A stretch of 38,229 bases of DNA from an uncultured Bacilli bacterium (GTDB taxonomy: Bacteria; Bacillota_I; Bacilli_A; RF39; UBA660): assembly GCA_947588765.1 (NCBI GenBank), contig CANPZG010000009.1, forward strand, positions 1-38,229, read 5' to 3'. A program made the position numbers and the translations under genes. The notes below the pieces were generated by a model that worked only from the letters and a program-made list of their open reading frames with translations, did no database searches and was not told the origin of the DNA. How positions within the stretch are numbered: the first letter of the stretch is position 1; the number at the start of each line of letters is the position of its first letter. Of the stretch, positions 1 to 7,144 are shown piece by piece.

Positions 1-110
1 TCTCCTTTCACAAACATTTTATAATTTCTACTGGTAGCATACTACCATCTTTAGGTTGTTTTTTGTAGAAATTTGGTTGCATTAGCAAATTATATCTAAT
101 ATCTAATTAA

Positions 111-139
111 AAAAGCAAGCCTTATGGTTTACTTTCATA
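111..139 (-). terminator. Terminator after the 122-589 gene
   Basis: On the minus strand AAGTAAACC and GGCTTGCTT can form an imperfect stem around ATAA and are followed by a T run. It overlaps the stop codon of the membrane protein gene. Confidence 0.5.
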
Positions 140-589
140 AATTATAAAATCATTTATTTTATAATTATTATCTACCAAATAACTTTCATTATTATAATAA
201 TTTTCTAATTCTTGATAATCTATCATCCTATTTTCTAAGGCTTCATTTAAGGGATAAACCTTTTCTTTTTCAGTATAACTTTTCCAAAAAGAAGGATAAA
301 CAACATAATTAATATTTAAACAAGCAATGATTATCTTTTCATTATTTATTTTTAAAGGGGTATAATATTCTTTATAATCACTTTCTAAATATTCTTCCAT
401 AGTAGGTTTATTACCTAAAACATAGCTACCACAACTAGGATAAAACCCAGTATCAGAAAATTTATAAGAAGAAACTAAAGAATAATTCATATAATCAATG
501 ATTAATTTAAATAAAACTACAAGTACAATTATTCCTAAAATAATTACTAGTCTTCTTATGCGATAATGTTGCCAAAAAGCTCTAATCAT
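122..589 (-). CDS. Small membrane-anchored protein of unknown function
   Basis: This 155-residue protein is not recognised. Arg/His-rich residues 8-13 precede one strong membrane segment at about residues 13-33, followed by a roughly 120-residue polar domain rich in Tyr and Asn. A membrane protein with most of its mass outside is the likely topology. The ATG lies 6 bases after GTAGG, a usable ribosome site. A terminator-like stem overlaps the stop. Its upstream neighbour (661-1101) has its own terminator, so this gene is probably transcribed alone. Confidence 0.75.
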   Translation of the reverse strand: MIRAFWQHYRIRRLVIILGIIVLVVLFKLIIDYMNYSLVSSYKFSDTGFYPSCGSYVLGNKPTMEEYLESDYKEYYTPLKINNEKIIIACLNINYVVYPSFWKSYTEKEKVYPLNEALENRMIDYQELENYYNNESYLVDNNYKINDFIIYESKP

Positions 590-630
590 TTATTTACCTA
601 CTTTCAATTTTATTGTACTAAATAGTAAAC

Positions 631-655
631 AAAAAATCTAGTCGTAACACTAGAT
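631..655 (-). terminator. Terminator after the 661-1101 gene
   Basis: Perfect 6-bp arms ATCTAG and CTAGAT with an 8-nt loop, followed on the minus strand by TTTTTTG. It lies six bases beyond the stop codon of the 661-1101 reading frame. Confidence 0.7.
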
Positions 656-660
656 AATTT

Positions 661-1101
661 TTATTTAGACATTCCTGGTGCATCTAAATTTTCGGAATAT
701 GCTATTGCTTTTTCTTTCAAATCCGTAATTAATTTTAATATTTCATCTTTAGAATCTACTTTTGAACTTTGAATGTAATTAGTATATCCATCTAATATGC
801 CAATAACATTTTGATAATTTTCTCCGCCTAATAAATCAGAAATATTTATATCTGGTTTATATAAATCTTTTTCGGCTCCCACTAACTCTAAAATAATTTT
901 TAAATCAGTATAGATTTGAGCTTGTAATAAGTTATCAGTATAGCCATTTTTTAATTTATTAGTGGTATTTATATATCTCGATTTAATTATTTCTTTTATA
1001 GACATATCAGGTAAAGTTTTTAATTTTTCATATCCTTGGGGTGATATTTTTTCTGCTGAAATAATACCTTTACAAAATTCTTGAAGTTCATTATCACTCA
1101 T
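661..1101 (-). CDS. Unknown soluble protein, possibly 5'-truncated by the adjacent IS
   Basis: The 146-residue product is predicted mostly helical and polar, with no membrane segment or family I recognise. The listed ATG at 1101 has no convincing ribosome site. The same frame stays open upstream for about 28 codons into the end of the IS200-like element and encodes a segment containing DRHGIG. That motif resembles DRHGLG in the neighbouring protein at 1761-1991. I infer that the IS may have removed the original start of this gene. Alternatively the ATG at 1101 is genuine and weakly translated. Confidence 0.6.
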   Translation of the reverse strand: MSDNELQEFCKGIISAEKISPQGYEKLKTLPDMSIKEIIKSRYINTTNKLKNGYTDNLLQAQIYTDLKIILELVGAEKDLYKPDINISDLLGGENYQNVIGILDGYTNYIQSSKVDSKDEILKLITDLKEKAIAYSENLDAPGMSK

Positions 1102-1154
1102 GCCAAATCTTTCTTTATCGTTAAAAGAAACTGCACCAATACCATGTCTGTCAA

Positions 1155-1625
1155 CTACCCCGCAACAAGATTGTCGGGGCTTGATAAGGTCTCATCGTTA
1201 AAATATAGTTGTTCATATTTATCTTTGCCTTGATTTTTTACATATTCGCGGATAACACTTTCTGAACCATGTTTTCCTACAGATTCAATCCAATATCCAT
1301 CAGACCAAAACTTACCACCCCATAATTTCTTTTTTACTTCAGGATTTAGTTTAAATATCATTCTCGCTGTTGTACTTTTTATTGTTCGTACTGTCTGACT
1401 TATTGCATAATTTGGGGTTGTTTGTATCAACATATGCACATGATTTTCATCTGTTCCTATTTCTATAAAAGTTATATCCGAATATCGTTCTTGCAAATCC
1501 ATGCATACATTTACCAATGTTGCTGTTACTTCATCCGTTAATACATTTTTTCTATATTTCACACTGCAAACCAAATGATACAATAGCATTGATTTGTTAT
1601 GCGATTTGTGCACATATCTTCCCAT
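1155..1625 (-). CDS. tnpA: IS200/IS605 family transposase TnpA (Y1 HUH)
   Basis: This is a single-strand DNA transposase that cuts and joins element ends through a tyrosine. The 156 residues match the usual family length. The HUH motif is His62-Val-His64 within NHVHMLIQ, and the catalytic tyrosine is most likely Tyr128 in REYVKNQ. The KFWSDGYW segment (residues 105-112) is also typical. The ATG at 1625 has only a weak GTGATG ribosome site, common for transposases kept at low expression. The last codons lie inside the right-end hairpin, so coding and transposition signals overlap. Confidence 0.95.
   Translation of the reverse strand: MGRYVHKSHNKSMLLYHLVCSVKYRKNVLTDEVTATLVNVCMDLQERYSDITFIEIGTDENHVHMLIQTTPNYAISQTVRTIKSTTARMIFKLNPEVKKKLWGGKFWSDGYWIESVGKHGSESVIREYVKNQGKDKYEQLYFNDETLSSPDNLVAG
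1158..1179. repeat. Right-end subterminal hairpin of the IS
   Basis: CCCCG and CGGGG arms enclose a second short stem ACAA/TTGT, with a small bulge. It lies at the 3' end of tnpA, and the tnpA stop codon falls inside it. Related to the hairpin at 1660-1680. Confidence 0.75.
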
Positions 1626-1659
1626 TTTTCATCACATTGCTATTATATCAATTTTTATT

Positions 1660-1680
1660 CCGCGCAGCAAGACTGCGGGG
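1660..1680. repeat. Left-end subterminal hairpin of the IS
   Basis: CGCAG and CTGCG arms enclose TCTTG, with further C-G pairs outside. It lies about 35 bases upstream of the tnpA start and is preceded on the minus strand by TCTCAAG, matching TATCAAG at the other end. Confidence 0.75.
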
Positions 1681-1760
1681 CTTGAGACCCACAATTTAAG
1701 TCCTCAAAACTTCTAGATAATTTTAACAACAACTACCAAAACCTCATTTCTTTTGGTATC

Positions 1761-1991
1761 TTAATCGTTAAAATTATCTATTCCGTAATTCGACCTTAAA
1801 TTGGTGTCAAGATCAATATAACCTTTATCAAAACCTGGATCATAATATGTTTGAGTTTTAGATTGGTCATCACCTAAACCATGCCTATCACGATCAACAT
1901 ATTTTTTATCAAAATTTGGATCATAATACATTTGTCCTTTTCGAGGATTATCCCCTATTCCATGGTTATCCAAATTATTTCCATTATTCAT
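1761..1991 (-). CDS. Small protein with two tandem Tyr/Asp-rich repeats
   Basis: The product is about 76 residues. It consists largely of two copies of a roughly 27-residue unit: G-[IL]-G-D, then M/T-YYDP-x-FDK and a Y-[IV]-D end. No membrane segment or signal is seen and no family is recognised; the YYDPxFDK spacing suggests a repeated binding motif. The ATG at 1991 was preferred to 1997 because AGGAGG at 2000-2005 is only 2 bases from the upstream ATG but 8 bases from this one. It stands just upstream of the IS, and its DRHGLG motif recurs on the other side. Confidence 0.65.
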   Translation of the reverse strand: MNNGNNLDNHGIGDNPRKGQMYYDPNFDKKYVDRDRHGLGDDQSKTQTYYDPGFDKGYIDLDTNLRSNYGIDNFND

Positions 1992-2108
1992 AATCATAAC
2001 CTCCTATTTATATTTTTATTATATCATTTATTCTATTTAGTAAAGTTTTTTTTATTATTTTTCTCGTAAAGTTTACATTATATAAAGTTATTCTCAAATT
2101 AAAAAAGA

Positions 2109-2129
2109 AAAATAGGAAAATCCTATTTT
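2109..2129. terminator. Bidirectional terminator next to the tRNA-Trp 3'-end copy
   Basis: Perfect AAAATAGGA/TCCTATTTT arms with a very short loop. There is a T-rich tail on the plus strand and a T-rich tail on the minus strand. It may be the original terminator of a tRNA gene displaced by integration. Confidence 0.6.
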
Positions 2130-2138
2130 GTTTTTCAA

Positions 2139-2179
2139 TGGCAGGGTATGTGAGAATCGAACTCCCAACTAAAGTTTTG
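2139..2179 (-). repeat. Duplicate of tRNA-Trp 3' end (attachment-site-like)
   Basis: These 41 bases match the 3' half of the intact tRNA-Trp (3347-3387) with two mismatches, including the anticodon-stem side, T-arm and CCA. Both copies have the same orientation. A 3'-end tRNA duplicate downstream of an intact tRNA is the classic result of integrase-mediated insertion. It could also be a decayed tRNA copy, but the sharp loss of similarity exactly inside the anticodon loop favours an attachment site. Confidence 0.8.
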
Positions 2180-2579
2180 AAGTTCATAATAACAACCCTC
2201 AATCGCCCCCAACCACCATAAAACAGGGCATATCAAGTCTTTATCTTTTTGTTATTTCTTGATATATCTTCTTTTATAATGGCAGAATTGGCAGTTTTTG
2301 TGACAGTTTTTTTACTTGTTTGGTATGCAAACTATCAGTTAAACTTATATCCAACCTTTACTATTAAAATATAGTAAATAACTCTTAAATTTCAAATAAC
2401 ATTACATACATATTATACTAAAGCTATTGCTACTTACAATAAAATTTACCCAATATGAAAAAATCCCTTACTTTTATGTAAGAGATTCTTGTTCTTCAAA
2501 TATAGGTCTAATGTTATTTTCATCTTTATTCATATTGCTTAATAATATAATCTTTACAGCAATGTTTTAGAGTTTCTAA
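2180..2579. other. Gene-free stretch inside the tRNA-Trp-flanked segment
   Basis: About 400 AT-rich bases with no complete gene. The part nearest the attachment-site copy holds a minus-strand open tail (2233-2331) listed separately. A weak stem at about 2461-2490 (CCCTTACTTTTATGTAAGAGATT) lies downstream of the 2580-3200 gene. Nothing else is evident. Confidence 0.5.
2233..2331 (-). pseudogene. Possible C-terminal tail of a lost integrase
   Basis: A 32-codon frame after an in-frame TAG encodes a Lys/Thr-rich tail with SKKTVTKTANSA and stops about 55 bases from the tRNA-derived repeat. Integrase genes of tRNA-targeting elements often end this close to the attachment site with similar polar tails. 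No catalytic residues remain, so this is an inference from position and composition only. Confidence 0.25.
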
Positions 2580-3200
2580 TTAAAAATAGCGGGTATAATC
2601 AGGAAAATGTATTAAAGGTTTGGTTCTTACTAATTTTAATTTTTGTTGTTCATTTTCCATATATTTTAGTCTATCATTTAGTGCTTTGAGGTGTTTCTTT
2701 TCTTTTGAAGTTTTAGCTGATATAAATCCATTAGGGCCTGTTAATTTATTTAATTCTTTAATAATATCATTTTTCATAGCACAAAATCCACTTTCATTTA
2801 CAACATCAAACTCGCTAATTCTGTCACTTTCATTTTCATAAACATTATTTAAATTAATGCTCATGCCTTGCAAAGCATTATAAATTTGATTAGGGTAATA
2901 AAAAGGACTAGATTGAGAAATATGATTAATATTTTGCCATAAATTTTTTTCTTCTTTGTATTCAATAAGTAATTTTTTATTAACTGCCGTAATATAATAA
3001 CTATATTCTTGGCTTAAAACGCTTAACTTAATTACATCACTTACACCATTAAATTCACCTATATATTCTAAAACATATATTTCAGGTATTTCCCTACCAA
3101 TATGAGTTAAAAACCAATTTTTTAAATCATCTACATTATAAAAGAATTCTGGTCTATATTTATAATCATAAGTTACAATCATATATAATTTTTGATTCAT
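2580..3200 (-). CDS. Unknown cytosolic protein, only gene of the tRNA-Trp-flanked segment
   Basis: The 206-residue product is not recognised. It begins MNQKLYMIVTYDYKY, has mixed alpha/beta character, no membrane segment, and a charged helical stretch near residues 155-190. The ATG at 3200 was chosen over 3239 because AGGAGG (3210-3215) stands 9 bases before it. It is the sole complete gene between tRNA-Trp and the duplicated tRNA 3' end, so it is probably cargo. The second half has no match to integrases or excisionases that I can see. Confidence 0.75.
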   Translation of the reverse strand: MNQKLYMIVTYDYKYRPEFFYNVDDLKNWFLTHIGREIPEIYVLEYIGEFNGVSDVIKLSVLSQEYSYYITAVNKKLLIEYKEEKNLWQNINHISQSSPFYYPNQIYNALQGMSINLNNVYENESDRISEFDVVNESGFCAMKNDIIKELNKLTGPNGFISAKTSKEKKHLKALNDRLKYMENEQQKLKLVRTKPLIHFPDYTRYF

Positions 3201-3315
3201 TATCCTAAACCTCCTTTCGTTTATTATATTCCACAACATAAATAAAAATCAATAGTTATTTTTTACTTAATAAATTAATAAATTAATATTGATTTAAAAA
3301 AATCGTTTCTAATAT

Positions 3316-3336
3316 GTAAAAACGGACATAAGTCCG
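3316..3336 (-). terminator. Terminator of tRNA-Trp
   Basis: Perfect CGGAC/GTCCG arms with a four-base loop, followed on the minus strand by TTTTTAC. It begins about ten bases after the tRNA CCA end. Confidence 0.8.
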
Positions 3337-3346
3337 GCATTTTTTA

Positions 3347-3420
3347 TGGCAGGGGATGAGAGAATCGAACTCCCAACTAAAGTTTTGGAGACTCCTATTA
3401 TACCATTTAACTAATCCCCT
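3347..3420 (-). tRNA. tRNA-Trp (anticodon CCA)
   Basis: The 74 bases include the encoded CCA. The acceptor pairs AGGGGAT with ATCCCCT, the anticodon loop is CTCCAAA (anticodon CCA), and the T-loop region is GTTCGATTC. The anticodon stem contains two G-U pairs. With a CCA anticodon and no sign of a UCA partner here, TGA is not expected to encode Trp. Confidence 0.95.
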
Positions 3421-3487
3421 AGGAACTTTATTTAAATATATTCAAATAAAGCATTTCTATTATATCAATAATATTTAATTTTTGCAA

Positions 3488-4063
3488 TTATAAAGCACAA
3501 GTTCCATATACCCCAAAGAAGTCCATAATAAATTCAGTAAGTAATGGGACAAAGAATAACAATACTGCAAAAATAAATCTTTTTATAGTTGTTTGAATTG
3601 CTTTCTTTAAAGCATCATTATCTTGTTTAGTAATTGCCATAACAAAATCAATAGTACTTAAGATTAATAAAGCCGCAATAGCAACATAACGCATTATTTT
3701 TAAAGCAAGTTGTAACCAATATGCTGGACTATTAGGATCTTCTGGCATCCCTAGTAAACCATAACAATCCATATCTTTGTATGAAATATCTTGTCTATCA
3801 TTATCAGATGTAGGATTATCAATTTTAACTATTCCTTCATCATATATTAAATTATTATCTGTATTTTTAGTATCATATAATAATTCTGTAGATTGAATAA
3901 CTTCATTTGTTTTATAATTATTATCGTTAACTGGTAATGCTAAATTTTCATATGTAAATCCACTACCAAAAACAAAAGCTAAACATATAACTAAAATAAT
4001 TTTAAAATAACTTTTGATAAATACCACATCCTTTAATATTAATATTATAACATAAAACATCAT
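3488..4063 (-). CDS. Membrane protein with TrbC/VirB2-like topology
   Basis: An N-terminal hydrophobic segment (about residues 18-35) is followed by a polar Asn/Asp-rich region and two C-terminal membrane segments (about residues 125-148 and 160-185). A short loop containing KQDNDALKKAIQTTIKR lies between these two. Two closely spaced C-terminal helices recall VirB2/TrbC pilins, but this is topology only. The ATG at 4063 has no ribosome site. A TATAAT box (4044-4049) and AAAGGATG (4028-4035) sit inside the frame, so translation may begin near 4018-4027 at a non-ATG codon. It is divergent from the SleB-like gene. Confidence 0.65.
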   Translation of the reverse strand: MMFYVIILILKDVVFIKSYFKIILVICLAFVFGSGFTYENLALPVNDNNYKTNEVIQSTELLYDTKNTDNNLIYDEGIVKIDNPTSDNDRQDISYKDMDCYGLLGMPEDPNSPAYWLQLALKIMRYVAIAALLILSTIDFVMAITKQDNDALKKAIQTTIKRFIFAVLLFFVPLLTEFIMDFFGVYGTCAL

Positions 4064-4130
4064 AAAAAAACTACTTAATAAGCAAATAAACTTTTTAAAT
4101 TTTTAACATACAATAAATTAGGTGAATAAT

Positions 4131-4553
4131 ATGATTATTAATTATACAGAAAATGACTTAGATCTTTTAGCTAGAATTATGCGAGCTGAAGCTTTAGGTG
4201 ATGGTGATTTAGGGATGCTGATGGTTGGTAATGTTGTTGCTAATAGAGTTTTAGCTGATTGTCTAACTTTTAAAAATGTTAATTCTCTTTATGATGTTAT
4301 TTATCAAAAAAATCAGTTCAGTGGCACCAATAATTCCTTGTTCTATGGCAGTGCTACTACTACCGAAAAACAACTTGCTAAAAGAATTCTAGTCGGAGAA
4401 TATTATTATCCTGCTACCAATGCCCTATGGTTTTATGCACCATCTGGTAATGCCAATTGCAAACAAACTTGGTATGACCAAGACTTCGCCGGCAGATATA
4501 AAAGCCATTGTTTTTATAATCCCGATGCTGGAGTATGTAAAAAATTACATTAA
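4131..4553 (+). CDS. SleB/CwlJ-type cell wall hydrolase
   Basis: The 140-residue product matches the Hydrolase_2 family, which cleaves peptidoglycan, in sporulating relatives the spore cortex. Its length is close to CwlJ rather than to two-domain SleB. The N-terminal LLARIMRAEALGDG segment holds the expected catalytic Glu20, and GMLMVGNVVANRV follows as in the family. There is no signal peptide, as in CwlJ. The ATG at 4131 has AGGTG 7 bases upstream; the GTG at 4122 overlaps that site and was rejected. The stop overlaps the convergent 4550-5233 gene by four bases. Confidence 0.88.
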   Translation: MIINYTENDLDLLARIMRAEALGDGDLGMLMVGNVVANRVLADCLTFKNVNSLYDVIYQKNQFSGTNNSLFYGSATTTEKQLAKRILVGEYYYPATNALWFYAPSGNANCKQTWYDQDFAGRYKSHCFYNPDAGVCKKLH

Positions 4554-5233
4554 AATCTTCTAATTCTAGTTATATCATCTTTACTTAAACTTGTTAAATT
4601 ATTATAATCATATTCTTTGATATTAGGTATTTTATATAAATCCATTAAATTTTCAACCATTTGTTTATATAAGAAAATAACTTCTTCTATTTTAGATGTA
4701 TCATAATTAGCAATTGATATTAAATTACATATAGGTATTAAATAATTATTATAAATAGCTAAAGCTACTTCTTTTTTGTTTTCATCTTTTTCTATAGCAT
4801 AAGCAATAATTCTGCCATAAATATCATAAGATACTAAAAGATTAAAATATTGGATATTTTTTTCTAATATATTTTCTCTAAATTCACTAATCATTTGCCA
4901 ATATATTTTGGTAACATCTGTTTTTAATATGTTATCCACAACTGTAGCAATATAATAATTGTAAGATTTAGGATTGTATCTACCACATTTTTTAATTAAT
5001 ACTTCATAAGCATCTTTTATATCTTTATGCTTTCTTCTTCGATCATTTCTTTGGTGATTGCATGAATCATCAAAGGCAACACCAACCGTTGAAAACCAAC
5101 CTGTGCTATGAACGGGACAAACATAACCCCGTGGTGTAGCTTTACTTTTATCCCAGATAGGATAACTTTCACACATTCCACATTTATCTTTATAATAACC
5201 ATCTATATCCTTAAATCCATCATAAAGGCTCAT
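4550..5233 (-). CDS. Unknown protein with an N-terminal Cys/His cluster
   Basis: This 227-residue protein opens with a compact set of possible metal ligands: CGMC at residues 18-21, Cys39, His42, then Cys58 and His60. That is suggestive of a zinc-binding head. The rest is predicted helical, with no membrane segment. No family is recognised with confidence. The gene begins just before a terminator-poor 50-base gap from the DNPH1-like gene, so the two could be co-transcribed. The stop codons of this gene and the SleB-like gene overlap convergently. Confidence 0.7.
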   Translation of the reverse strand: MSLYDGFKDIDGYYKDKCGMCESYPIWDKSKATPRGYVCPVHSTGWFSTVGVAFDDSCNHQRNDRRRKHKDIKDAYEVLIKKCGRYNPKSYNYYIATVVDNILKTDVTKIYWQMISEFRENILEKNIQYFNLLVSYDIYGRIIAYAIEKDENKKEVALAIYNNYLIPICNLISIANYDTSKIEEVIFLYKQMVENLMDLYKIPNIKEYDYNNLTSLSKDDITRIRRF

Positions 5234-5284
5234 AAAAAATCATCTCTTTTCGAGACGATATTTTAATATAAAGCTGCTATCTTG

Positions 5285-5698
5285 TCAAATATTTAAGTTT
5301 TCCATTACTTCATCTATTTTAGTTAATAAATCTGAAATATTATCATAAGGGATTTGAATAAAGTTATTATTTCCTCTTATCATCGCTGATATATTTTCTT
5401 TATTTTCATAACAAACAATAATTTTTTTATTTAATTTTTCAGCATAGGCTAACTCATAACCTACTCCTAAAGAAGGAATAGTGATATCAGCTACTACTAA
5501 ATTACTTTCAGTAAGCCAATTAATATCTCTAGTGTATATATCAGTAGGATTCATTACTTCTCCAGTATTAGAAATATTTTCATTACCAAGATGTTCGGTT
5601 AAAACATCGCCATATTCTTTTAAAACATTAATGATTTCTTTATAATCATAAACTTTTTCCCTACCCCCACATATAGAACCTGCAAAATAAATTTTCAT
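5285..5698 (-). CDS. 2'-deoxynucleoside 5'-phosphate N-hydrolase (DNPH1/RCL-like)
   Basis: Members of this nucleoside 2-deoxyribosyltransferase-like family split deoxynucleoside monophosphates into base and deoxyribose phosphate, cleaning the nucleotide pool. The 137 residues show KIYFAGSICGGR at the start, RDINWL (58-62) and PSLGVGYELAYA, where Glu82 is the expected catalytic residue; SAMIRG near residue 104 also fits. The ATG at 5698 was chosen because GGTGA lies 5 bases upstream; the ATG at 5710 has none. It sits in a run of co-directional genes. Confidence 0.88.
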   Translation of the reverse strand: MKIYFAGSICGGREKVYDYKEIINVLKEYGDVLTEHLGNENISNTGEVMNPTDIYTRDINWLTESNLVVADITIPSLGVGYELAYAEKLNKKIIVCYENKENISAMIRGNNNFIQIPYDNISDLLTKIDEVMENLNI

Positions 5699-5736
5699 TC
5701 TTTTCACCATTATTATTGTTAACTATAAAAATTATT

Positions 5737-6171
5737 TTAATCTCTTTCTTTAAAAGAATGAATTATTTTACCAGTCTTAGCATTAATGTAATATTCATAT
5801 TCATGATATTCATAATCAAAAGTAACTTCATAAACCGTTTCATTATAGCGATAATCTAATCCACAATCTAAATCTCTTACTTGGCTTTGTTTTAAACCAA
5901 TATTTTTTAAAGCAATATTAATTGCTTCTTGATGAGAAATATAATCTTTAGTATCAGTTTCTGGTACTTTTTCATCAATATCATTACCTATATTTGTATC
6001 ATTATCATCATTATCATAATCAACATTATAACTATCTCTATCAAAATAATCTTCTATTTTTCTTTCCATAGTTCTTTCATTAAATACTACAACAATAACT
6101 GCTACTAGTAAAAGAACAATTACAACTAATAATGCTAGTACTAAATACTTATTTAAATTTTTCTTATTCAT
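5737..6171 (-). CDS. Membrane-anchored PepSY-domain protein
   Basis: The 144-residue protein has one membrane segment (about residues 8-30), then an acidic linker very rich in Asp and Asn. A C-terminal PepSY-like domain starts at about residue 78: HQEAINIALKNIG, YEVTFDYEYHEYEYYINAKTGKI. PepSY domains are extracytoplasmic and often modulate peptidases. The ATG at 6171 follows GAGGAAAAT and leaves 10 bases after the upstream stop; the earlier ATG at 6189 would overlap that gene and lacks a site. It is co-transcribed with 6182-6847. Confidence 0.85.
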   Translation of the reverse strand: MNKKNLNKYLVLALLVVIVLLLVAVIVVVFNERTMERKIEDYFDRDSYNVDYDNDDNDTNIGNDIDEKVPETDTKDYISHQEAINIALKNIGLKQSQVRDLDCGLDYRYNETVYEVTFDYEYHEYEYYINAKTGKIIHSFKERD

Positions 6172-6181
6172 ATTTTCCTCC

Positions 6182-6847
6182 CTAATCAACCAATGAATAA
6201 CTATTATCTATTAACTTATATATTTTATTTATATTAACACTTTCATCTAGAATAATCGTAATCCAACTTTTTTTATTCATATGATATCCCCGAAAAAATA
6301 ATTTATTATCAACAAGATTATCAATTTTATCTTTTTGATATTTTAAATTTATTATTTCCACTTTAGTAGTATCCTCAAAACCTAATTTATCCTTTTCTAT
6401 CGTCATTACTACCCCATACCATTTATTAGTATTACTACATCTAAATACTGCGGTATCTAAAGAATTAGGCCAAAGAAATTCTAATTCATTATGATATTTT
6501 TCTTTAATATAATCTATTATCTTTTTGGTTTGTTTACTTTTAAAACTATCAATAAAACTACATTTAGCAATAATGTCATTGATAATAAATTCATATTCTT
6601 CTTTTATTTTACTCGCATATTCTCCTAGAGTAGTTTTTAAATCAACCAAAATATATTCTTCATTATTTAAAATATCTATAACTTTAGATAACATATTATC
6701 TTCATTAATAATTACTTCAATTTTAAACTTATCATTGCCAATATTTTTTTGATAAATATATTCATTATTTATTTTTTTAAAACCATAATCTAGTAATAAT
6801 TTATAATCTATTTTATGATTTTCAAATTCTTTATTTAAATTACGCAT
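6182..6847 (-). CDS. Unknown protein with MmcQ/YjbR-like features
   Basis: The 221-residue product has an N-terminal half of helical, charged character and a C-terminal half of about 120 residues. That half contains LDTAVFRCSNTNKWYGVVMTI, KDKIDNLVDNKLFFRGYHMNKKSWITIILD. This order (xxWY, then GYHMNKKSWITI) resembles the MmcQ/YjbR DNA-binding fold, where MNKKHWNTV occurs near the end. The ATG lies three bases after the stop of 6851-7105, with no clear ribosome site, suggesting translational coupling. Confidence 0.72.
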   Translation of the reverse strand: MRNLNKEFENHKIDYKLLLDYGFKKINNEYIYQKNIGNDKFKIEVIINEDNMLSKVIDILNNEEYILVDLKTTLGEYASKIKEEYEFIINDIIAKCSFIDSFKSKQTKKIIDYIKEKYHNELEFLWPNSLDTAVFRCSNTNKWYGVVMTIEKDKLGFEDTTKVEIINLKYQKDKIDNLVDNKLFFRGYHMNKKSWITIILDESVNINKIYKLIDNSYSLVD

Positions 6848-6850
6848 AAA

Positions 6851-7105
6851 TTAGAAAATCCAAATTACAATTGTAACAATAAAAATTACTGCTGCTGCTA
6901 TAAGACAAAAGATTGCTGATTTTCTTTTGGTATCCCAATTTTCTAAAGCTTGTAAAAGAATAAGTAAACCTAATAATGGTTCAAATACATTTACAGCTTT
7001 AGTCCAAATACCAAATACTTGAAGTATTGCTAAAGCCATAATGGAAACACATAGAATAAAACCTATTCCTTCAGAATAATTTTTGATAATTTTTTTTAAC
7101 TTCAT
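6851..7105 (-). CDS. Small three-helix membrane protein
   Basis: The 84 residues contain membrane segments at about 15-33, 41-53 and 63-83, with KRKSAIF between the last two. Size and layout recall the small uncharacterised DUF3953-type proteins, though that is a guess. AGGAAGGTGAT precedes the ATG by about 5 bases. It begins 39 bases after the glycerophosphodiesterase gene and runs into the next gene, so it probably belongs to that operon. Confidence 0.75.
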   Translation of the reverse strand: MKLKKIIKNYSEGIGFILCVSIMALAILQVFGIWTKAVNVFEPLLGLLILLQALENWDTKRKSAIFCLIAAAVIFIVTIVIWIF

Positions 7106-7144
7106 ACTTTATCACCTTCCTAAATTATATCATGTTATCTACAT

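Larger units (their letters stand above)
1150..1705 (-). mobile_element. IS200/IS605-type insertion sequence (tnpA only)
   Basis: A single Y1 transposase gene is bracketed by two related subterminal hairpins (1158-1179 and 1660-1680). Both ends share TCAAGCCCCG followed by TCTTG and TGCG. This is the standard architecture of IS200-group elements, which carry no terminal inverted repeats and make no target duplication, so exact ends cannot be fixed by eye; the limits given are approximate. No tnpB accompanies it. The transposase is intact and the element may be active. Confidence 0.85.

Noticed and set aside
1-121. Gene at the left edge
   Set aside because: A minus-strand AAAGGAGA at 1-8 hints at a gene beginning left of the window, but no coding base lies inside, so nothing is annotated. 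A small hairpin GGTAG/CTACC at 33-46 has no clear tail.
2008-2202. 64-residue minus frame over the tRNA-Trp copy
   Set aside because: It runs through the tRNA-derived repeat and terminator and has no ribosome site; treated as chance.
5017-5202. Minus frame inside the Cys-cluster gene
   Set aside because: It lies wholly within 4550-5233 in another frame, with no start signal.
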